Positions 27,851 to 37,193 of a stretch of DNA of 64,000 nucleotides are shown piece after piece. The DNA lies in assembly GCF_009720525.1 (NCBI RefSeq), contig NZ_CP043930.1:5964001-6028000 (forward strand). Reading direction: 5' to 3'. The DNA comes from Gimesia benthica. Its GTDB lineage: Bacteria > Planctomycetota > Planctomycetia > Planctomycetales > Planctomycetaceae. A program made the translations under genes and the position numbers. The notes beneath the pieces are model-generated. The model saw nothing but the letters and a program-made list of their open reading frames with translations, ran no database searches and was not told the origin of the DNA. Position 1 is the first letter of the stretch; each line of letters begins with the position of its first letter.

Positions 27851-27987
27851 GTTGAGGTTCCAGTCTGCAAGGTATGAGTGTAACTTCCGGGCGGGTCGTA
27901 TTGGGTTAGACTGATATCTTACGAAATACGTACCTGCCTCGCCAGCAAAAACATCCTGCAGCGGAAGAGCCCCCGCTCCCTGCGCAA

Positions 27988-28650
27988 TCAGGCTGGGGAA
28001 ACGCCAACCAGCGCTGCAACCGGCATGGTCCAGATTTCAAGGTTGTTTTCATCCTTGATTTCGAAGCCGGCCTCTTTCAGAAAGCCAACAGCGTTAATCG
28101 GCTGGCAGTCCACGATGTGCGGGAAGTGCTGGTGCATCCATTTGTAGGTCTTCTCGAGGAAACTGTCTTTTTCCCCTTCCTGGGGGAGAGCCATTGAGAC
28201 CACTCCCAGACGTCCTCCCGGTTTCAGGACCCGACGGATTTCTTTCAGTACCTCCGGAATGGTTTCCAGCGGAAAGAGTTCCAGGGTAAAGCTCATGCTA
28301 ACCGCATCGAAGGTATTGTCATCGAAGGGCAGCGGAGGTGTATTGGCGACCGACAGTTTAACCCGCTCAGCCAGACCTGCCTCGGCCACGCGTTTTTCAG
28401 AGACTTTCTGCATGCCATCGGAAATATCCACTCCGCAGACCTGGCCACTCTCTCCCACTGCTTCTGCCAAAGCGACCAGCGAATGGCCGGTGCCGTACCC
28501 GATTTCGAGTACTGTCTCTCCCTCTGAAACAGCCAGGGCTGCCAGCCCTTTTTCACGCGCCACGTGCTCGTTGGAATCGGCGAGCGCGTCATAAGAATGG
28601 CTGATGCGATCGTAGAAGGACTTGGTGAGTTTTTCGTCAGTGGTGCTCAT
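27988..28650 (-). CDS. Class I SAM-dependent methyltransferase (UbiE-like)
   Basis: 220 residues with the Rossmann methyltransferase motifs: VLEIGYGTGHS (motif I), GVDISDGMQ (motif II), PLPFDDNTFDAVSMSFTLE (motif IV region) and VLKPGGRLGVVSM. Similarity is to the UbiE/COQ5 and Methyltransf_11 group. The substrate is unknown and no quinone genes are nearby. The frame is open to 28731, but ATG 28650 is preferred because GGAGAA lies 7 bases upstream and the methyltransferase fold begins soon after. Single-gene unit, divergent from glgC. Confidence 0.82.
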   Translation of the reverse strand: MSTTDEKLTKSFYDRISHSYDALADSNEHVAREKGLAALAVSEGETVLEIGYGTGHSLVALAEAVGESGQVCGVDISDGMQKVSEKRVAEAGLAERVKLSVANTPPLPFDDNTFDAVSMSFTLELFPLETIPEVLKEIRRVLKPGGRLGVVSMALPQEGEKDSFLEKTYKWMHQHFPHIVDCQPINAVGFLKEAGFEIKDENNLEIWTMPVAALVGVSPA

Positions 28651-28968
28651 GGATGCATTCTCCGCAATCTGGAAGGTGAGAGTCGAACACGCGAAATTAT
28701 AAATCGATCGATTCCGGGAGAGAAGCCGCAAGAGTTAAATCTGTCTGAAGTTCATTAAGTTACAGTTTCGAAATTTCAGACGCGTCAACTTGACACTCTG
28801 ACAATGCGAAACTTCCTGAAGAAAATTGAACTTCTGCAAAACAGAGTTTTTTAGAATTCCTTTCGTGCGCAGAGGATGATACAACATAGGCTGAGTCATC
28901 ATCAGAATCATTTTAATGGAGCAAGGGTGCCTTCGCTTAACCTTGTTTCATATTCAGGAGGAATAGCT
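28651..28968. other. Divergent intergenic region, methyltransferase / glgC
   Basis: 318 bases. It holds the ribosome sites of both genes and, by position, both promoters. An AT-rich stretch at about 28780-28870 is the likely promoter zone for glgC. No other structure noted. Confidence 0.4.
28956..28961 (+). promoter_or_regulatory. Strong ribosome binding site of glgC
   Basis: A perfect AGGAGG 7 bases before ATG 28969. It decides the start against an in-frame codon at 28876. Confidence 0.85.
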
Positions 28969-30204
28969 ATGCGGAATGTCCTGGCATTGATACTGGCAGG
29001 AGGCAAGGGATCGCGTCTTGAGCCTCTCACCCGGGATCGGGCGAAACCTGCGGTACCGTTTGGAGGCGGTTACCGGATTATCGATTTTACCCTTTCCAAC
29101 TGTATCAACAGTGGACTGCGGCGGGTTCTGATTCTGACCCAGTACAAGGCAGCCAGTCTCGACCGTCATATTAACCTGGGCTGGCGATTCCTCTGTCGGG
29201 AGTTGAATGAGTTCATCGATGTTCTGCCTCCCCAGCAGAGAATTGACGAACAGTGGTACCAGGGAACCGCTGACGCCGTCTATCAGAATATTTATACCAT
29301 CGAACGCGCCCGTTCCGATTACATTCTGATCCTCTCCGGCGATCACATTTATAAAATGGATTACTCAAAACTGATCAACGATCACCGTGAATCAGGGGCC
29401 GAAGTCACTATCGGGTGTATTCCTGTGGACCGCACCGAAGCAACCCAGTTCGGCGTCATGGGAGTCGATGATGACATGCGGGTCGTCAAGTTCGAAGAAA
29501 AACCCGCTTCCCCCGCCCCGATGCCGACTCATCCGGATAAGAGTCTGGCTTCGATGGGGATTTATGTCTTCAACACCAACTTTCTGTTTGAGCGCCTCTG
29601 CTACGACGCCACTCAGCTCGACAGCGCGCACGATTTTGGTAAGAACATCATTCCCTCGATCATTGATGACCACCTGATCCGTGCCTATCCCTTCCAGGAT
29701 AAAAACACCGGCGACGGCTATTACTGGCGCGACGTAGGAACCATTGACGCTTACTACGAAGCCAATATGGACCTGATCTCCGTACATCCGCAGTTGAATC
29801 TCTACGATAATACCTGGCCGATTCGCTCGTACCAGGCACCCGATCCACCACCGAAGTTCGTCTTCGCTCAAAGCGAAGGTTCCAAGCCCCGCGTCGGGCA
29901 GGCGGTCGACAGTATGGTCTGTCCGGGGTCGATTATTTCCGGTGGCCGCGTGAGCCAGTCGATCATCTCCTCGAATGTCCGCGTCAACAGTTGGGCCGAG
30001 GTTGATAATTCGATTCTCTTCTCCGGCGTGAACGTCGGGCGACATGCCAAGATCCGGAATGCGATCATCGATAAAGGGGTTTCGATCCCCAAAGGCTGCG
30101 AGATCGGCTATGACCTGGAGCAGGATAAAAAACGGGGCTTTACCGTTTCTGAATCCGGTATCGTCGTAATCGGCAAGATGGATGGTTTCCCCGAAGAGGG
30201 TTGA
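28969..30204 (+). CDS. glgC: Glucose-1-phosphate adenylyltransferase
   Basis: Makes ADP-glucose from ATP and glucose-1-phosphate, the committed step of bacterial glycogen synthesis. The 411-residue protein has the nucleotidyltransferase signature LILAGGKGSRLEPLTRDRAKPAVP at its start, then WYQGTADAVYQNI, ILSGDHIYKMDY, VVKFEEKP, YWRDVGTIDAYYEANMDL and a C-terminal left-handed beta-helix with SIISGGRVSQSIISSN. Length and motif order are those of GlgC. It is followed by a strong terminator and appears monocistronic. The partner synthase glgA is 16 kb away in this window. Confidence 0.93.
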   Translation: MRNVLALILAGGKGSRLEPLTRDRAKPAVPFGGGYRIIDFTLSNCINSGLRRVLILTQYKAASLDRHINLGWRFLCRELNEFIDVLPPQQRIDEQWYQGTADAVYQNIYTIERARSDYILILSGDHIYKMDYSKLINDHRESGAEVTIGCIPVDRTEATQFGVMGVDDDMRVVKFEEKPASPAPMPTHPDKSLASMGIYVFNTNFLFERLCYDATQLDSAHDFGKNIIPSIIDDHLIRAYPFQDKNTGDGYYWRDVGTIDAYYEANMDLISVHPQLNLYDNTWPIRSYQAPDPPPKFVFAQSEGSKPRVGQAVDSMVCPGSIISGGRVSQSIISSNVRVNSWAEVDNSILFSGVNVGRHAKIRNAIIDKGVSIPKGCEIGYDLEQDKKRGFTVSESGIVVIGKMDGFPEEG

Positions 30205-30230
30205 AACTGATCCAGAACGAACGCAAAAAC

Positions 30231-30271
30231 AAAAGGCCCGTCTCGTGAGTCACTCAACGAGACGGGCCTTT
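30231..30271 (+). terminator. Terminator hairpin after glgC
   Basis: A perfect 15-base stem (AAAGGCCCGTCTCGT at 30232-30246 with its complement at 30257-30271) and a 10-base loop, 27 bases after the glgC stop. The stem ends in A/T pairs giving a short U-run. No convergent gene follows. Confidence 0.8.
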
Positions 30272-30448
30272 GCGCATAAAAATTCCCGGAAGCAGTAGCC
30301 CAGGGGGGAAGGACATGCACCACTTCCGGGAGGCGATTGTTCGCCTTAAATTTTCATCCTGTTATTCACGGTCTGGCAGGTATCAGTCTGGAGTGACTTC
30401 AAAAAAGATCGATGCCTCAGCGTCCGTGCCTCGGGCATTCGATCTTTC

Positions 30449-30474
30449 CGTTGAGTGAATGAAATCACTCAACG
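30449..30474. repeat. Perfect inverted repeat upstream of the sulfatase gene
   Basis: CGTTGAGTGA, a 6-base spacer (ATGAAA), then TCACTCAACG. The dyad lies about 250 bases before the sulfatase ATG. It could be an operator or a hairpin; no U-run follows. Confidence 0.55.
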
Positions 30475-30727
30475 AACACCGGTATTTGCTTGAAGGTTGA
30501 AACAGAGAATGATAACTGTCATTCTGAGGTGTGATAGTAACAGGAATTGTCTTCTCGAAATTGATTTCATTAACTTGAACGTTAATGGTGCGGGGAGAAT
30601 AGAAGTTCCCCCGGAATCGGTCAAGACCAATTCAAAGCGTTTTTTCAATTTGAGTTTTCAAAACATTTAACACATGTAAATCTTTCAAAAACAAACCAAA
30701 TCCACACATTCGAAAGGGAATGGCATA

Positions 30728-32149
30728 ATGCTTCGACGTTGTTTGGTACTGCTGACAGTATTGAGCTGTCTGAATCTGTTTCTGACCACGGTCACCCGCG
30801 CCGCTGATCAACAGAAACCGAATATCATTTTTATCATGGCAGACGATCTGGGTTATGCGGAAGTTGGCTGTTACGGTCAGACGAAAATCAAAACGCCGCA
30901 CATTGATCAGCTGGCAGCAGACGGTATGAAGTTCACCCAGGCTTATGCCGGTTGCATGGTTTGCCAGCCTTCACGGAGCGTATTGATGACGGGGCAGCAC
31001 ACCGGTCATACCGCCGTGCGTGCCAATGATCTGAATCAGCTGCTCTATGAAGAAGATAAGACCGTTGCCGAAGTATTGAAGTCCGCCGGTTACGCCACGG
31101 GCTGTTTCGGGAAATGGGGATTGGGTTACGAAGGCACGCCGGGACGTCCGAATCAGAAAGGCTTCGACCAGTTTACCGGTCAACTCCTGCAGGTGCATGC
31201 CCATTTCTACTATCCCTTCTGGATCTGGCGGAATGAAGAAAAGGTCATGCTGCCGGAAAATGAAAATAATCAGCGGGGGACCTACATCCAGGATCTGATT
31301 CACGCAGACGCCAAAAGTTTTATCCGCCAGAACAGCAAACAGCCCTTTTTTGCGTACCTGTCGTATATCCTGCCCCACGTGGAACTGGTGGTGCCGGAAG
31401 AATCAGAACGTCCCTACCGGGGAAAATTCCCCAAACGGGAGATTAAAGATCCGCGTCCCGGTTACATTGGTTCCGAAGATGGCCTCACGACCTTTGCCGG
31501 AATGGTTTCACGCCTTGATGCACATGTAGGGGAAGTAGTGAAACTGCTCGAAGAGCTGGGCATCCGTGATAACACGCTGATTATCTTTACTTCCGACAAC
31601 GGCGGGCAGGGGGGCAACTGGAAAGAGATGACCGATTTCTTTGACGGCAATGCACCCCTCAAAGGCCATAAGGGAACCATGTACGAAGGCGGCCTGCGGG
31701 TCCCCTTCATCGCCAGCTGGCCCGGCAAGATTGCTCCCGGCACCACATCTGATTTACAGATCGCCTTCTGGGATATGCTGCCCACCTTCGCTGATGTGGC
31801 TCATGCAAAGGTACCCGCCGGCGTTGATATCGACGGCATTTCGATTCTGCCGACGCTGCTCGGGAAGGGAACTCAGAAAAAACATGATTACCTTTACTGG
31901 GAATACACCAAAGGCCAGATTCGCTCCCGGGCACTGCGGATGGGAGACTGGAAAGCCGTTCAGAACCGGATGAATCGGCCGATTGAACTCTACAATCTGA
32001 ACCAGGATGTCGGCGAGACGAAAAATCTGGCTGAGCAGCATCCGGAGCAGGTCAAACAGATGACCGAAGCCATGCAGCAGGCCCACACGGCACCCCGCGA
32101 CTTTCCGCAGACCCTCAAGCCGGTTGGCATCAAGGGCTACGTGAAATAA
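30728..32149 (+). CDS. Secreted sulfatase (formylglycine-dependent)
   Basis: A 473-residue type I sulfatase with a Sec signal peptide (hydrophobic 5-22, cleavage near TRAAD). Metal-binding PNIIFIMADDLGY lies at the start of the domain, and the modification motif C-Q-P-S-R begins at C79 (GCMVCQPSRSVLMTG), so the cysteine should be converted to formylglycine. FTSDNGGQGG and KGTMYEGGLRVPF are further family landmarks. Planctomycetes carry many such enzymes for desulfating algal polysaccharides; the substrate here is unknown. AAGGGA lies upstream of the ATG. The gene is monocistronic and ends at a strong terminator. Confidence 0.9.
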   Translation: MLRRCLVLLTVLSCLNLFLTTVTRAADQQKPNIIFIMADDLGYAEVGCYGQTKIKTPHIDQLAADGMKFTQAYAGCMVCQPSRSVLMTGQHTGHTAVRANDLNQLLYEEDKTVAEVLKSAGYATGCFGKWGLGYEGTPGRPNQKGFDQFTGQLLQVHAHFYYPFWIWRNEEKVMLPENENNQRGTYIQDLIHADAKSFIRQNSKQPFFAYLSYILPHVELVVPEESERPYRGKFPKREIKDPRPGYIGSEDGLTTFAGMVSRLDAHVGEVVKLLEELGIRDNTLIIFTSDNGGQGGNWKEMTDFFDGNAPLKGHKGTMYEGGLRVPFIASWPGKIAPGTTSDLQIAFWDMLPTFADVAHAKVPAGVDIDGISILPTLLGKGTQKKHDYLYWEYTKGQIRSRALRMGDWKAVQNRMNRPIELYNLNQDVGETKNLAEQHPEQVKQMTEAMQQAHTAPRDFPQTLKPVGIKGYVK

Positions 32150-32170
32150 GCAGTTGAGTACCAGGCAAAA

Positions 32171-32209
32171 GAAAAACCGCGGTCTGTTTCCAGACCGCGG
32201 TTTTTTTTT
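32171..32209. terminator. Strong bidirectional terminator
   Basis: A perfect 15-base stem (AAAAACCGCGGTCTG at 32172-32186, complement at 32191-32205) with loop TTTC and a T9 run. It separates the sulfatase from the convergent DUF1598-like gene. Confidence 0.92.
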
Positions 32210-32232
32210 GTGTCAACTATGATCGTCCGGGC

Positions 32233-34122
32233 TTAGTTAGCCAGATCCCACCACCAGCGACCGACGGGCAGGGCCGGGGCCTGTGATTTGGTGGAGACGG
32301 CTCCCACTTCGGGAGAGACCTTCAGGTTGTTCTGGTTCTTAACGACCGATGCCGTATCGACGCGAACACCGCCGGCTACCTGAACCACAACGTCTTTGCC
32401 GTTGTAGACCCGGTGATTGACGACCGTTTCGACCGTGTGAGCAGGCTTGTATTCTGCGGGACGATACATGCCGTTCGAAGCGAAGGCATTCATTTCCCAG
32501 CCAGCACGGTCAGCCAGCTGCTCGTTCTGCATCAGGGCAGCGACCAGGGCCAGATCGAAAATGTTCTGCAGGTCGGCGTAAACCAGATCTTTCTGGGCCA
32601 GTTCCTGATAATGTTTTGTGAAGTTGGCTGCGAATTCGCGGTTCAGCTTTTCGGCCTGACCGGTCTGCAGACGCTGACCTTCTTTGGTCACGATCTGGTT
32701 TTCAGACTGACAGAGAACTGAAGAGCCAACCAGCTCGAAGGCGGTCCGCTGTGGGTTGTGCAGTACGGAATCGTACTTCATGGTCAGCCACCAGCGAAGT
32801 GCTTCCAGCTTCTGAGCCGACTGTGAGTTTTCTTTGGCCAGCAGATCGAAGTAACTGGGGATATTCGCACCAGCGTCGAGTTTGCCGATTCCGATCATTT
32901 TCATCCGGTAGTCAGCTTCGATCAGAACACGGGCCACACGGGAAGTGTCAGGCACACCGTACTGGGTGATGTCCTGGACGCCCAGTTTGTCTTTCAGCTG
33001 ACGAGTCCAGTTCCGAACACCGCCACCAGCGTGCAGAGGTCCGCGGGCATTGGACTGAGCGACGAATTCTTTCACACGGGCCAGTCCTTCAGGACGAGGA
33101 TCGAAAGAACAGCCGAAGATTTTTTCACCCTGGTCAGAGAAGGTCCGCAATACGGTAACGAGGTCATCCAGCTGCAGTACGGGACGTCCGCTTTCGACAC
33201 CCACTGCCTGGCCCTGCTCGTTGTAGATCCAGGCTTCAGCCGGACCGGCGATCACGACTTCGTTCTCTTTCGGATAAACAAAGATGTATTGAACTTTGGT
33301 CAGACCGGCGAGCATTTTCATGGTTTCGACCGGTGAACGACCTTCTTCGATTAACTGCTGTACCTGCTGTTCCAGACGTGTCAGCGAAACCAGACGCAGC
33401 TGGCTGTTCTGAGCAACATTCTGATTCAGGTTAGCCTGACGGGCTTTGATGCCCAGGGCTGCCAGTTGTCCGTTGCGTTCCTGCTGGCTGATCTGATGCA
33501 GCAGTCCGTTGGGATCGACTTTTACCCCACTGGAAAACTGACTGATTTCCCCGTCACCTTCCCCGGTGTCTGACCAGAGGCCAGAAGTCTGTGTCTGAAT
33601 CAGCTGAATCAGTTCGGTGAAGTCGGCCAGCTGAGAACCCCCGGCCAGTGACATGGCCTGGGCTCGTTCGCTCATTGCTTGAGTGCGGGCTTCTGCCAGC
33701 GGGATCCGGTTGATCGTTCCCAGGGCGGCAACAAAGTCGCCGGAATCCATCTGGGCTTTGACAACCATCTTCAGCAGCATGGTGCGTTCATTCAGGTCAG
33801 CGACGGTCTCTGCGGTTTCAATCGCCTGACCAAATTCACCGGCAGCCAGTTGAGCGGCGACCATTTCTTCAGGAGTGACTCGCGGAGTTTCCTGAACCGG
33901 TTCAGGAGTTTGTTCCGGCACAACCACAACTTCTTCCTGTTGTTCTTCCATGACCAGTGGAGTTTCTGCAGGAGCCTGAATTTGCTCATCCACTTTTTCC
34001 ACGGTCACTTGAGGCTGGCGGTTCACCAGATAAAACGTGACTGCCAGTACGATTGATAAACAGGCGATGGTTGCCAGAACTGAAACAACACTGGAGCCGA
34101 CTCGAGGGTTTTTAGGGCGCAT
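32233..34122 (-). CDS. Planctomycete membrane-anchored protein (probably DUF1598)
   Basis: 629 residues. A short basic N-terminus is followed by one transmembrane helix (about 12-34) and a Glu/Pro/Gln-rich linker (40-85). TPR-like helices come next (about 85-150, QLAAGEFGQAIETAETV), then a large domain with RPVLQLDDLVTVLRTFSDQG and IFGCSFDPRPEGLARVKEFV that I associate with the planctomycete-specific DUF1598 family. That assignment is from memory. The protein should be held in the membrane with the bulk outside the cytoplasm. Function unknown. It is monocistronic and convergent with the sulfatase across a shared terminator. Confidence 0.8.
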   Translation of the reverse strand: MRPKNPRVGSSVVSVLATIACLSIVLAVTFYLVNRQPQVTVEKVDEQIQAPAETPLVMEEQQEEVVVVPEQTPEPVQETPRVTPEEMVAAQLAAGEFGQAIETAETVADLNERTMLLKMVVKAQMDSGDFVAALGTINRIPLAEARTQAMSERAQAMSLAGGSQLADFTELIQLIQTQTSGLWSDTGEGDGEISQFSSGVKVDPNGLLHQISQQERNGQLAALGIKARQANLNQNVAQNSQLRLVSLTRLEQQVQQLIEEGRSPVETMKMLAGLTKVQYIFVYPKENEVVIAGPAEAWIYNEQGQAVGVESGRPVLQLDDLVTVLRTFSDQGEKIFGCSFDPRPEGLARVKEFVAQSNARGPLHAGGGVRNWTRQLKDKLGVQDITQYGVPDTSRVARVLIEADYRMKMIGIGKLDAGANIPSYFDLLAKENSQSAQKLEALRWWLTMKYDSVLHNPQRTAFELVGSSVLCQSENQIVTKEGQRLQTGQAEKLNREFAANFTKHYQELAQKDLVYADLQNIFDLALVAALMQNEQLADRAGWEMNAFASNGMYRPAEYKPAHTVETVVNHRVYNGKDVVVQVAGGVRVDTASVVKNQNNLKVSPEVGAVSTKSQAPALPVGRWWWDLAN

Positions 34123-34387
34123 GGACGCTCTCCGATTGGCACTGATATTTGACGGTTCGATTTGCAGGCCGTGTGTACACGTTCTGCAAGATAGGGAATC
34201 TAAGTACTTTATGATCTAGGATCGTCCAACTTTGGCCCAACGTCAAGCGTAATCTCAAATTTCTTCTTCTTCCTGTTTCAGCTGAACGCTGACATCGAAA
34301 GAACAGTTACAGGTAGTAGAATAGAAACACTTCGTTCAAAATTGTTGACAACGCAGAACCGCTACCATTGCTATAGAAAGTATAATC

Positions 34388-35272
34388 GTGCCAGAGCTGC
34401 CGGAAGTGGAAACCATGGTACGGGGCATCCGCGATGCCGTCGTAGGCGCCCGGATCCGTGAATTCGTCAAATGTCGCTGTACCTGTAAGCCGATTTCGAT
34501 GAAACCAGGCCTGAAGTCGATCCAGGGCAGGGTTTTCAATCAGTCGGTGGTTTCCGTAAGGAGACTCGCGAAACGCGTGATACTGGATCTGGAAAACGAG
34601 GAGTCGTTCGTCATTGAACCCCGTATGACTGGACTGATGTTACTCTCGGATCCCCCGGATCGCGAACACCTCCGCCTGGAATGGCGTCTACAGAACGGAC
34701 GCAAGCAGACATCACTCTGGTTCTGGGACCGTCGCGGACTGGGAACGGTTCAACTATTACGCAAAGCCGAACTGGAGACCGTGCTCGGCCCCGCAAAGCT
34801 CGGCCCGGATGCCCTGGCCCTGACACTTAAGGAACTTGAGCAGCGGTGTACCCGCACCAGCCGGGCGATCAAAGTTGCCTTACTGGACCAGAAAATGGTT
34901 GCCGGCATCGGGAATCTCTACGCCAGTGAGATTCTGCATCTGAGCCGGATTCATCCCGAGCGCCCCGCCAATGAACTGAACGCAGACGAAGTCAAAGCCC
35001 TGCACCAGGCGACGCGCAAGATACTAAAGACCGCCATTCGCTACGAAGGCTCAACACTCGGCGATGGCACTTATCGGAACGCGTTGAACAAATCGGGCGG
35101 GTATCAGAATCATCACCGCGTCTACAGCCGGGCGGGAGAACACTGTCCCACCTGCCGGGGGCGGAGATCATTCGCATCGTCCAGGCGCAGCGCTCCACTT
35201 TCTACTGTCCCTGTTGCCAGGTCGGTCACAGCCTCTGAGGATTTCTCAGATATTTCAATGAATTGGGAGTAG
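34388..35272 (+). CDS. mutM: Formamidopyrimidine-DNA glycosylase with frameshifted zinc finger
   Basis: Base-excision repair enzyme removing oxidised purines. It starts with GTG at [13 protein letters not shown] (catalytic Pro2/Glu3), and keeps the LAKRV region and the helix-two-turn-helix [22 protein letters not shown]. The C-terminal zinc finger begins correctly ([14 protein letters not shown]) but then leaves frame at the G5 run 35157-35161. In the shifted frame the expected end appears ([18 protein letters not shown] then QVGHSL and a stop at 35236-35238). So the gene as written encodes a glycosylase with half a zinc finger and a foreign tail of about 35 residues. This is either a homopolymer sequencing error or a true lesion. 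Confidence 0.85.
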   Translation: MPELPEVETMVRGIRDAVVGARIREFVKCRCTCKPISMKPGLKSIQGRVFNQSVVSVRRLAKRVILDLENEESFVIEPRMTGLMLLSDPPDREHLRLEWRLQNGRKQTSLWFWDRRGLGTVQLLRKAELETVLGPAKLGPDALALTLKELEQRCTRTSRAIKVALLDQKMVAGIGNLYASEILHLSRIHPERPANELNADEVKALHQATRKILKTAIRYEGSTLGDGTYRNALNKSGGYQNHHRVYSRAGEHCPTCRGRRSFASSRRSAPLSTVPVARSVTASEDFSDISMNWE

Positions 35273-35378
35273 AATTGGCGAATCGTGCTTTTCTCTCCGC
35301 TTAATTTTGGAATAAGATCAGAGGATACTCGGGCTCGGGGCCTTGGTCTGATCCTGATTCGTTAGCAGCTGGAAGTCC

Positions 35379-37103
35379 ATGTCGTATCGCGTCTTTAAAA
35401 AACTGCTCGGTGAAACCAATCTTGAACGGAAGTGCCGCTTCCTGTTCGGCGGGGGGCTTATGGTCCTGATTACCGCCAGTTTCTCCCTCAATACCTGGAT
35501 GAACAACCAGGTGCTGGATGAGCAGAACGTGACCTCCGCCCGGCTGCTGGTGGCCCCCATCATTCTGGAAAAGCACTGGAAGTGGTCCGAGAACAACAAG
35601 GAATACCGCGAGCTGATCGAAAAGATCGCTCAGTCGGTGAAGTCCAAGGACCTCGGAAATTACAGCTGGTCGGTTTTCAAAGCCAACCCTTCGAACGCCG
35701 ACTCCAAGGAACGCCCCATCGACAGTGCCGGCTACGAGGCGCTCGAACGCATCAAGCAGGGTGAGAACGAAATTTTCTACGCTGACGTGTCTGAGGGCAA
35801 ATTCCAGTATTACAGCGCCATTCACGCCACCGAATCCTGTGTCTCCTGTCATCGTCTGCACGATGATCCGGATCTCGAACTCGGCGGTCTGATCGGCATC
35901 GTCAATATTCGCTTCCCCTCACAGAAGGTGGAACAGGCCCAGAACTGGAACCGGGCGATCAACGTCGCTTCAGCTTTGATCACCGCCGTCCTGGCGATGC
36001 TCGCCGCTTACGCCATCGTGCGCTATGTGATCGTCAAGCCGGTCCTGCACCTCAAGGACGTCAGCGATGAAATCGCGCACGGCAATCTTGATCTGCGAGC
36101 CGACATTCGCACCGGGGATGAATTCGAAGAACTGAGCTACGCGTTCAACCGTATGTTGCGTCACCTCGTTACGGTGCAGGAAGAACTCCGGACCGTCAAC
36201 ACCGACCTTGATACGAAAGTCGATGAACTCGCGCAGGTGAACCTCCGACTTTACGAGATGAATAAACTCAAGGACGAGTTCCTGGCCACGATGAGCCACG
36301 AACTCCGCACGCCGCTGAACAGTATTCTGGGCTTCAGCGATCTCCTGGCGAACTCTAAAGATCTGGGAGAGAAACAGAAACGCTACGTCGCCAACATTCA
36401 GATGTCGGGGAAAAACCTGCTCGCCCAGATCAACGATGTGCTGGACCTGGCAAAAATCGAGAGCGGCAAAATGGAACTGCAGCTTTCGGAGATTTCCATC
36501 GCGGATCTGATCGAACGTCGCGTGGGAACCATGCTGCCGCTGGCGGACAAAAAGAATATCGAACTCACTTCGGAAATCGATCCAAAGATTCCGATCCTCT
36601 TCCAGGACTCGGTCAAGATTCAGCAGATTCTCAATAACCTGCTTTCGAATGCCATCAAGTTCACTCCGGAAGGGGGACGCGTGCATGTCTCGGCGACCCT
36701 CTGTGAAGACGATCCGGAACTGTTCGATCTTTTAGTCCGCGATAACGGCATCGGGATTCCCCTGGATGAGCAGGAATTCATCTTCGAAAAATTCCGCCAG
36801 GGGAAATCGAACTCGGAAACCCGGGATACGATGAGCCGCTCTTACGAAGGCACCGGCCTGGGACTTTCCATCATTCGCGAACTTTCCAAGCTGCTGGACG
36901 GGGAAGTCTTTCTCGAAAGTGAATTCGGTCGCGGCAGTCAGTTTACGGTGCGACTCCCCGTTCGCATGCAGGTCGATGCAGACAACCTGCTCTCTGATAT
37001 CAACGACACCTCTGTCGGCATGAATCGCCTTAAATCCTCGGACCTGGCTAAATACGCGGAAAAACTGGCCGAGAACAAGCATTCTGAGTCACGCACTCCT
37101 TGA
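35379..37103 (+). CDS. Membrane sensor histidine kinase with Tll0287-like c-type heme domain
   Basis: 574 residues. Transmembrane helix 1 spans about 23-42; an extracytoplasmic DUF3365/Tll0287-like domain follows with a c-type heme motif CVSCH at 154-158. Helix 2 spans about 192-215, then HAMP (to about 270) and a coiled coil. The HisKA dimerisation domain has the phospho-acceptor histidine 307 in MSHELRTPLNSILGF, followed by the HATPase domain (NLLSNAIKFTPEGG, VRDNGIGIP, GTGLGLSI). It probably senses redox state or a diatomic gas or similar ligand through heme and phosphorylates an unlinked regulator, since none is adjacent. GGAAG lies before the ATG. Confidence 0.88.
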   Translation: MSYRVFKKLLGETNLERKCRFLFGGGLMVLITASFSLNTWMNNQVLDEQNVTSARLLVAPIILEKHWKWSENNKEYRELIEKIAQSVKSKDLGNYSWSVFKANPSNADSKERPIDSAGYEALERIKQGENEIFYADVSEGKFQYYSAIHATESCVSCHRLHDDPDLELGGLIGIVNIRFPSQKVEQAQNWNRAINVASALITAVLAMLAAYAIVRYVIVKPVLHLKDVSDEIAHGNLDLRADIRTGDEFEELSYAFNRMLRHLVTVQEELRTVNTDLDTKVDELAQVNLRLYEMNKLKDEFLATMSHELRTPLNSILGFSDLLANSKDLGEKQKRYVANIQMSGKNLLAQINDVLDLAKIESGKMELQLSEISIADLIERRVGTMLPLADKKNIELTSEIDPKIPILFQDSVKIQQILNNLLSNAIKFTPEGGRVHVSATLCEDDPELFDLLVRDNGIGIPLDEQEFIFEKFRQGKSNSETRDTMSRSYEGTGLGLSIIRELSKLLDGEVFLESEFGRGSQFTVRLPVRMQVDADNLLSDINDTSVGMNRLKSSDLAKYAEKLAENKHSESRTP

Positions 37104-37193
37104 ATCTGTTGATCAGAGAGCCTACCCTTTGCACATTGGTCGGGATTCGCGCCGACAGGAATCATTTTCTTTGCTGACTCAGGAATTGTGTAA

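Larger units (their letters stand above)
30205..30727. other. Intergenic region between glgC and sulfatase
   Basis: 523 bases holding the glgC terminator and the sulfatase promoter zone. It contains a perfect 10-base inverted repeat (30449-30474) whose right arm TCACTCAACGA also occurs at 30250-30260 in and beyond the terminator loop. No gene seen. Confidence 0.5.

Noticed and set aside
34345..34386. TTGACA and TATAAT upstream of mutM as a promoter
   Set aside because: The spacing of about 30 bases is too long, and the TATAAT lies directly against the GTG start.
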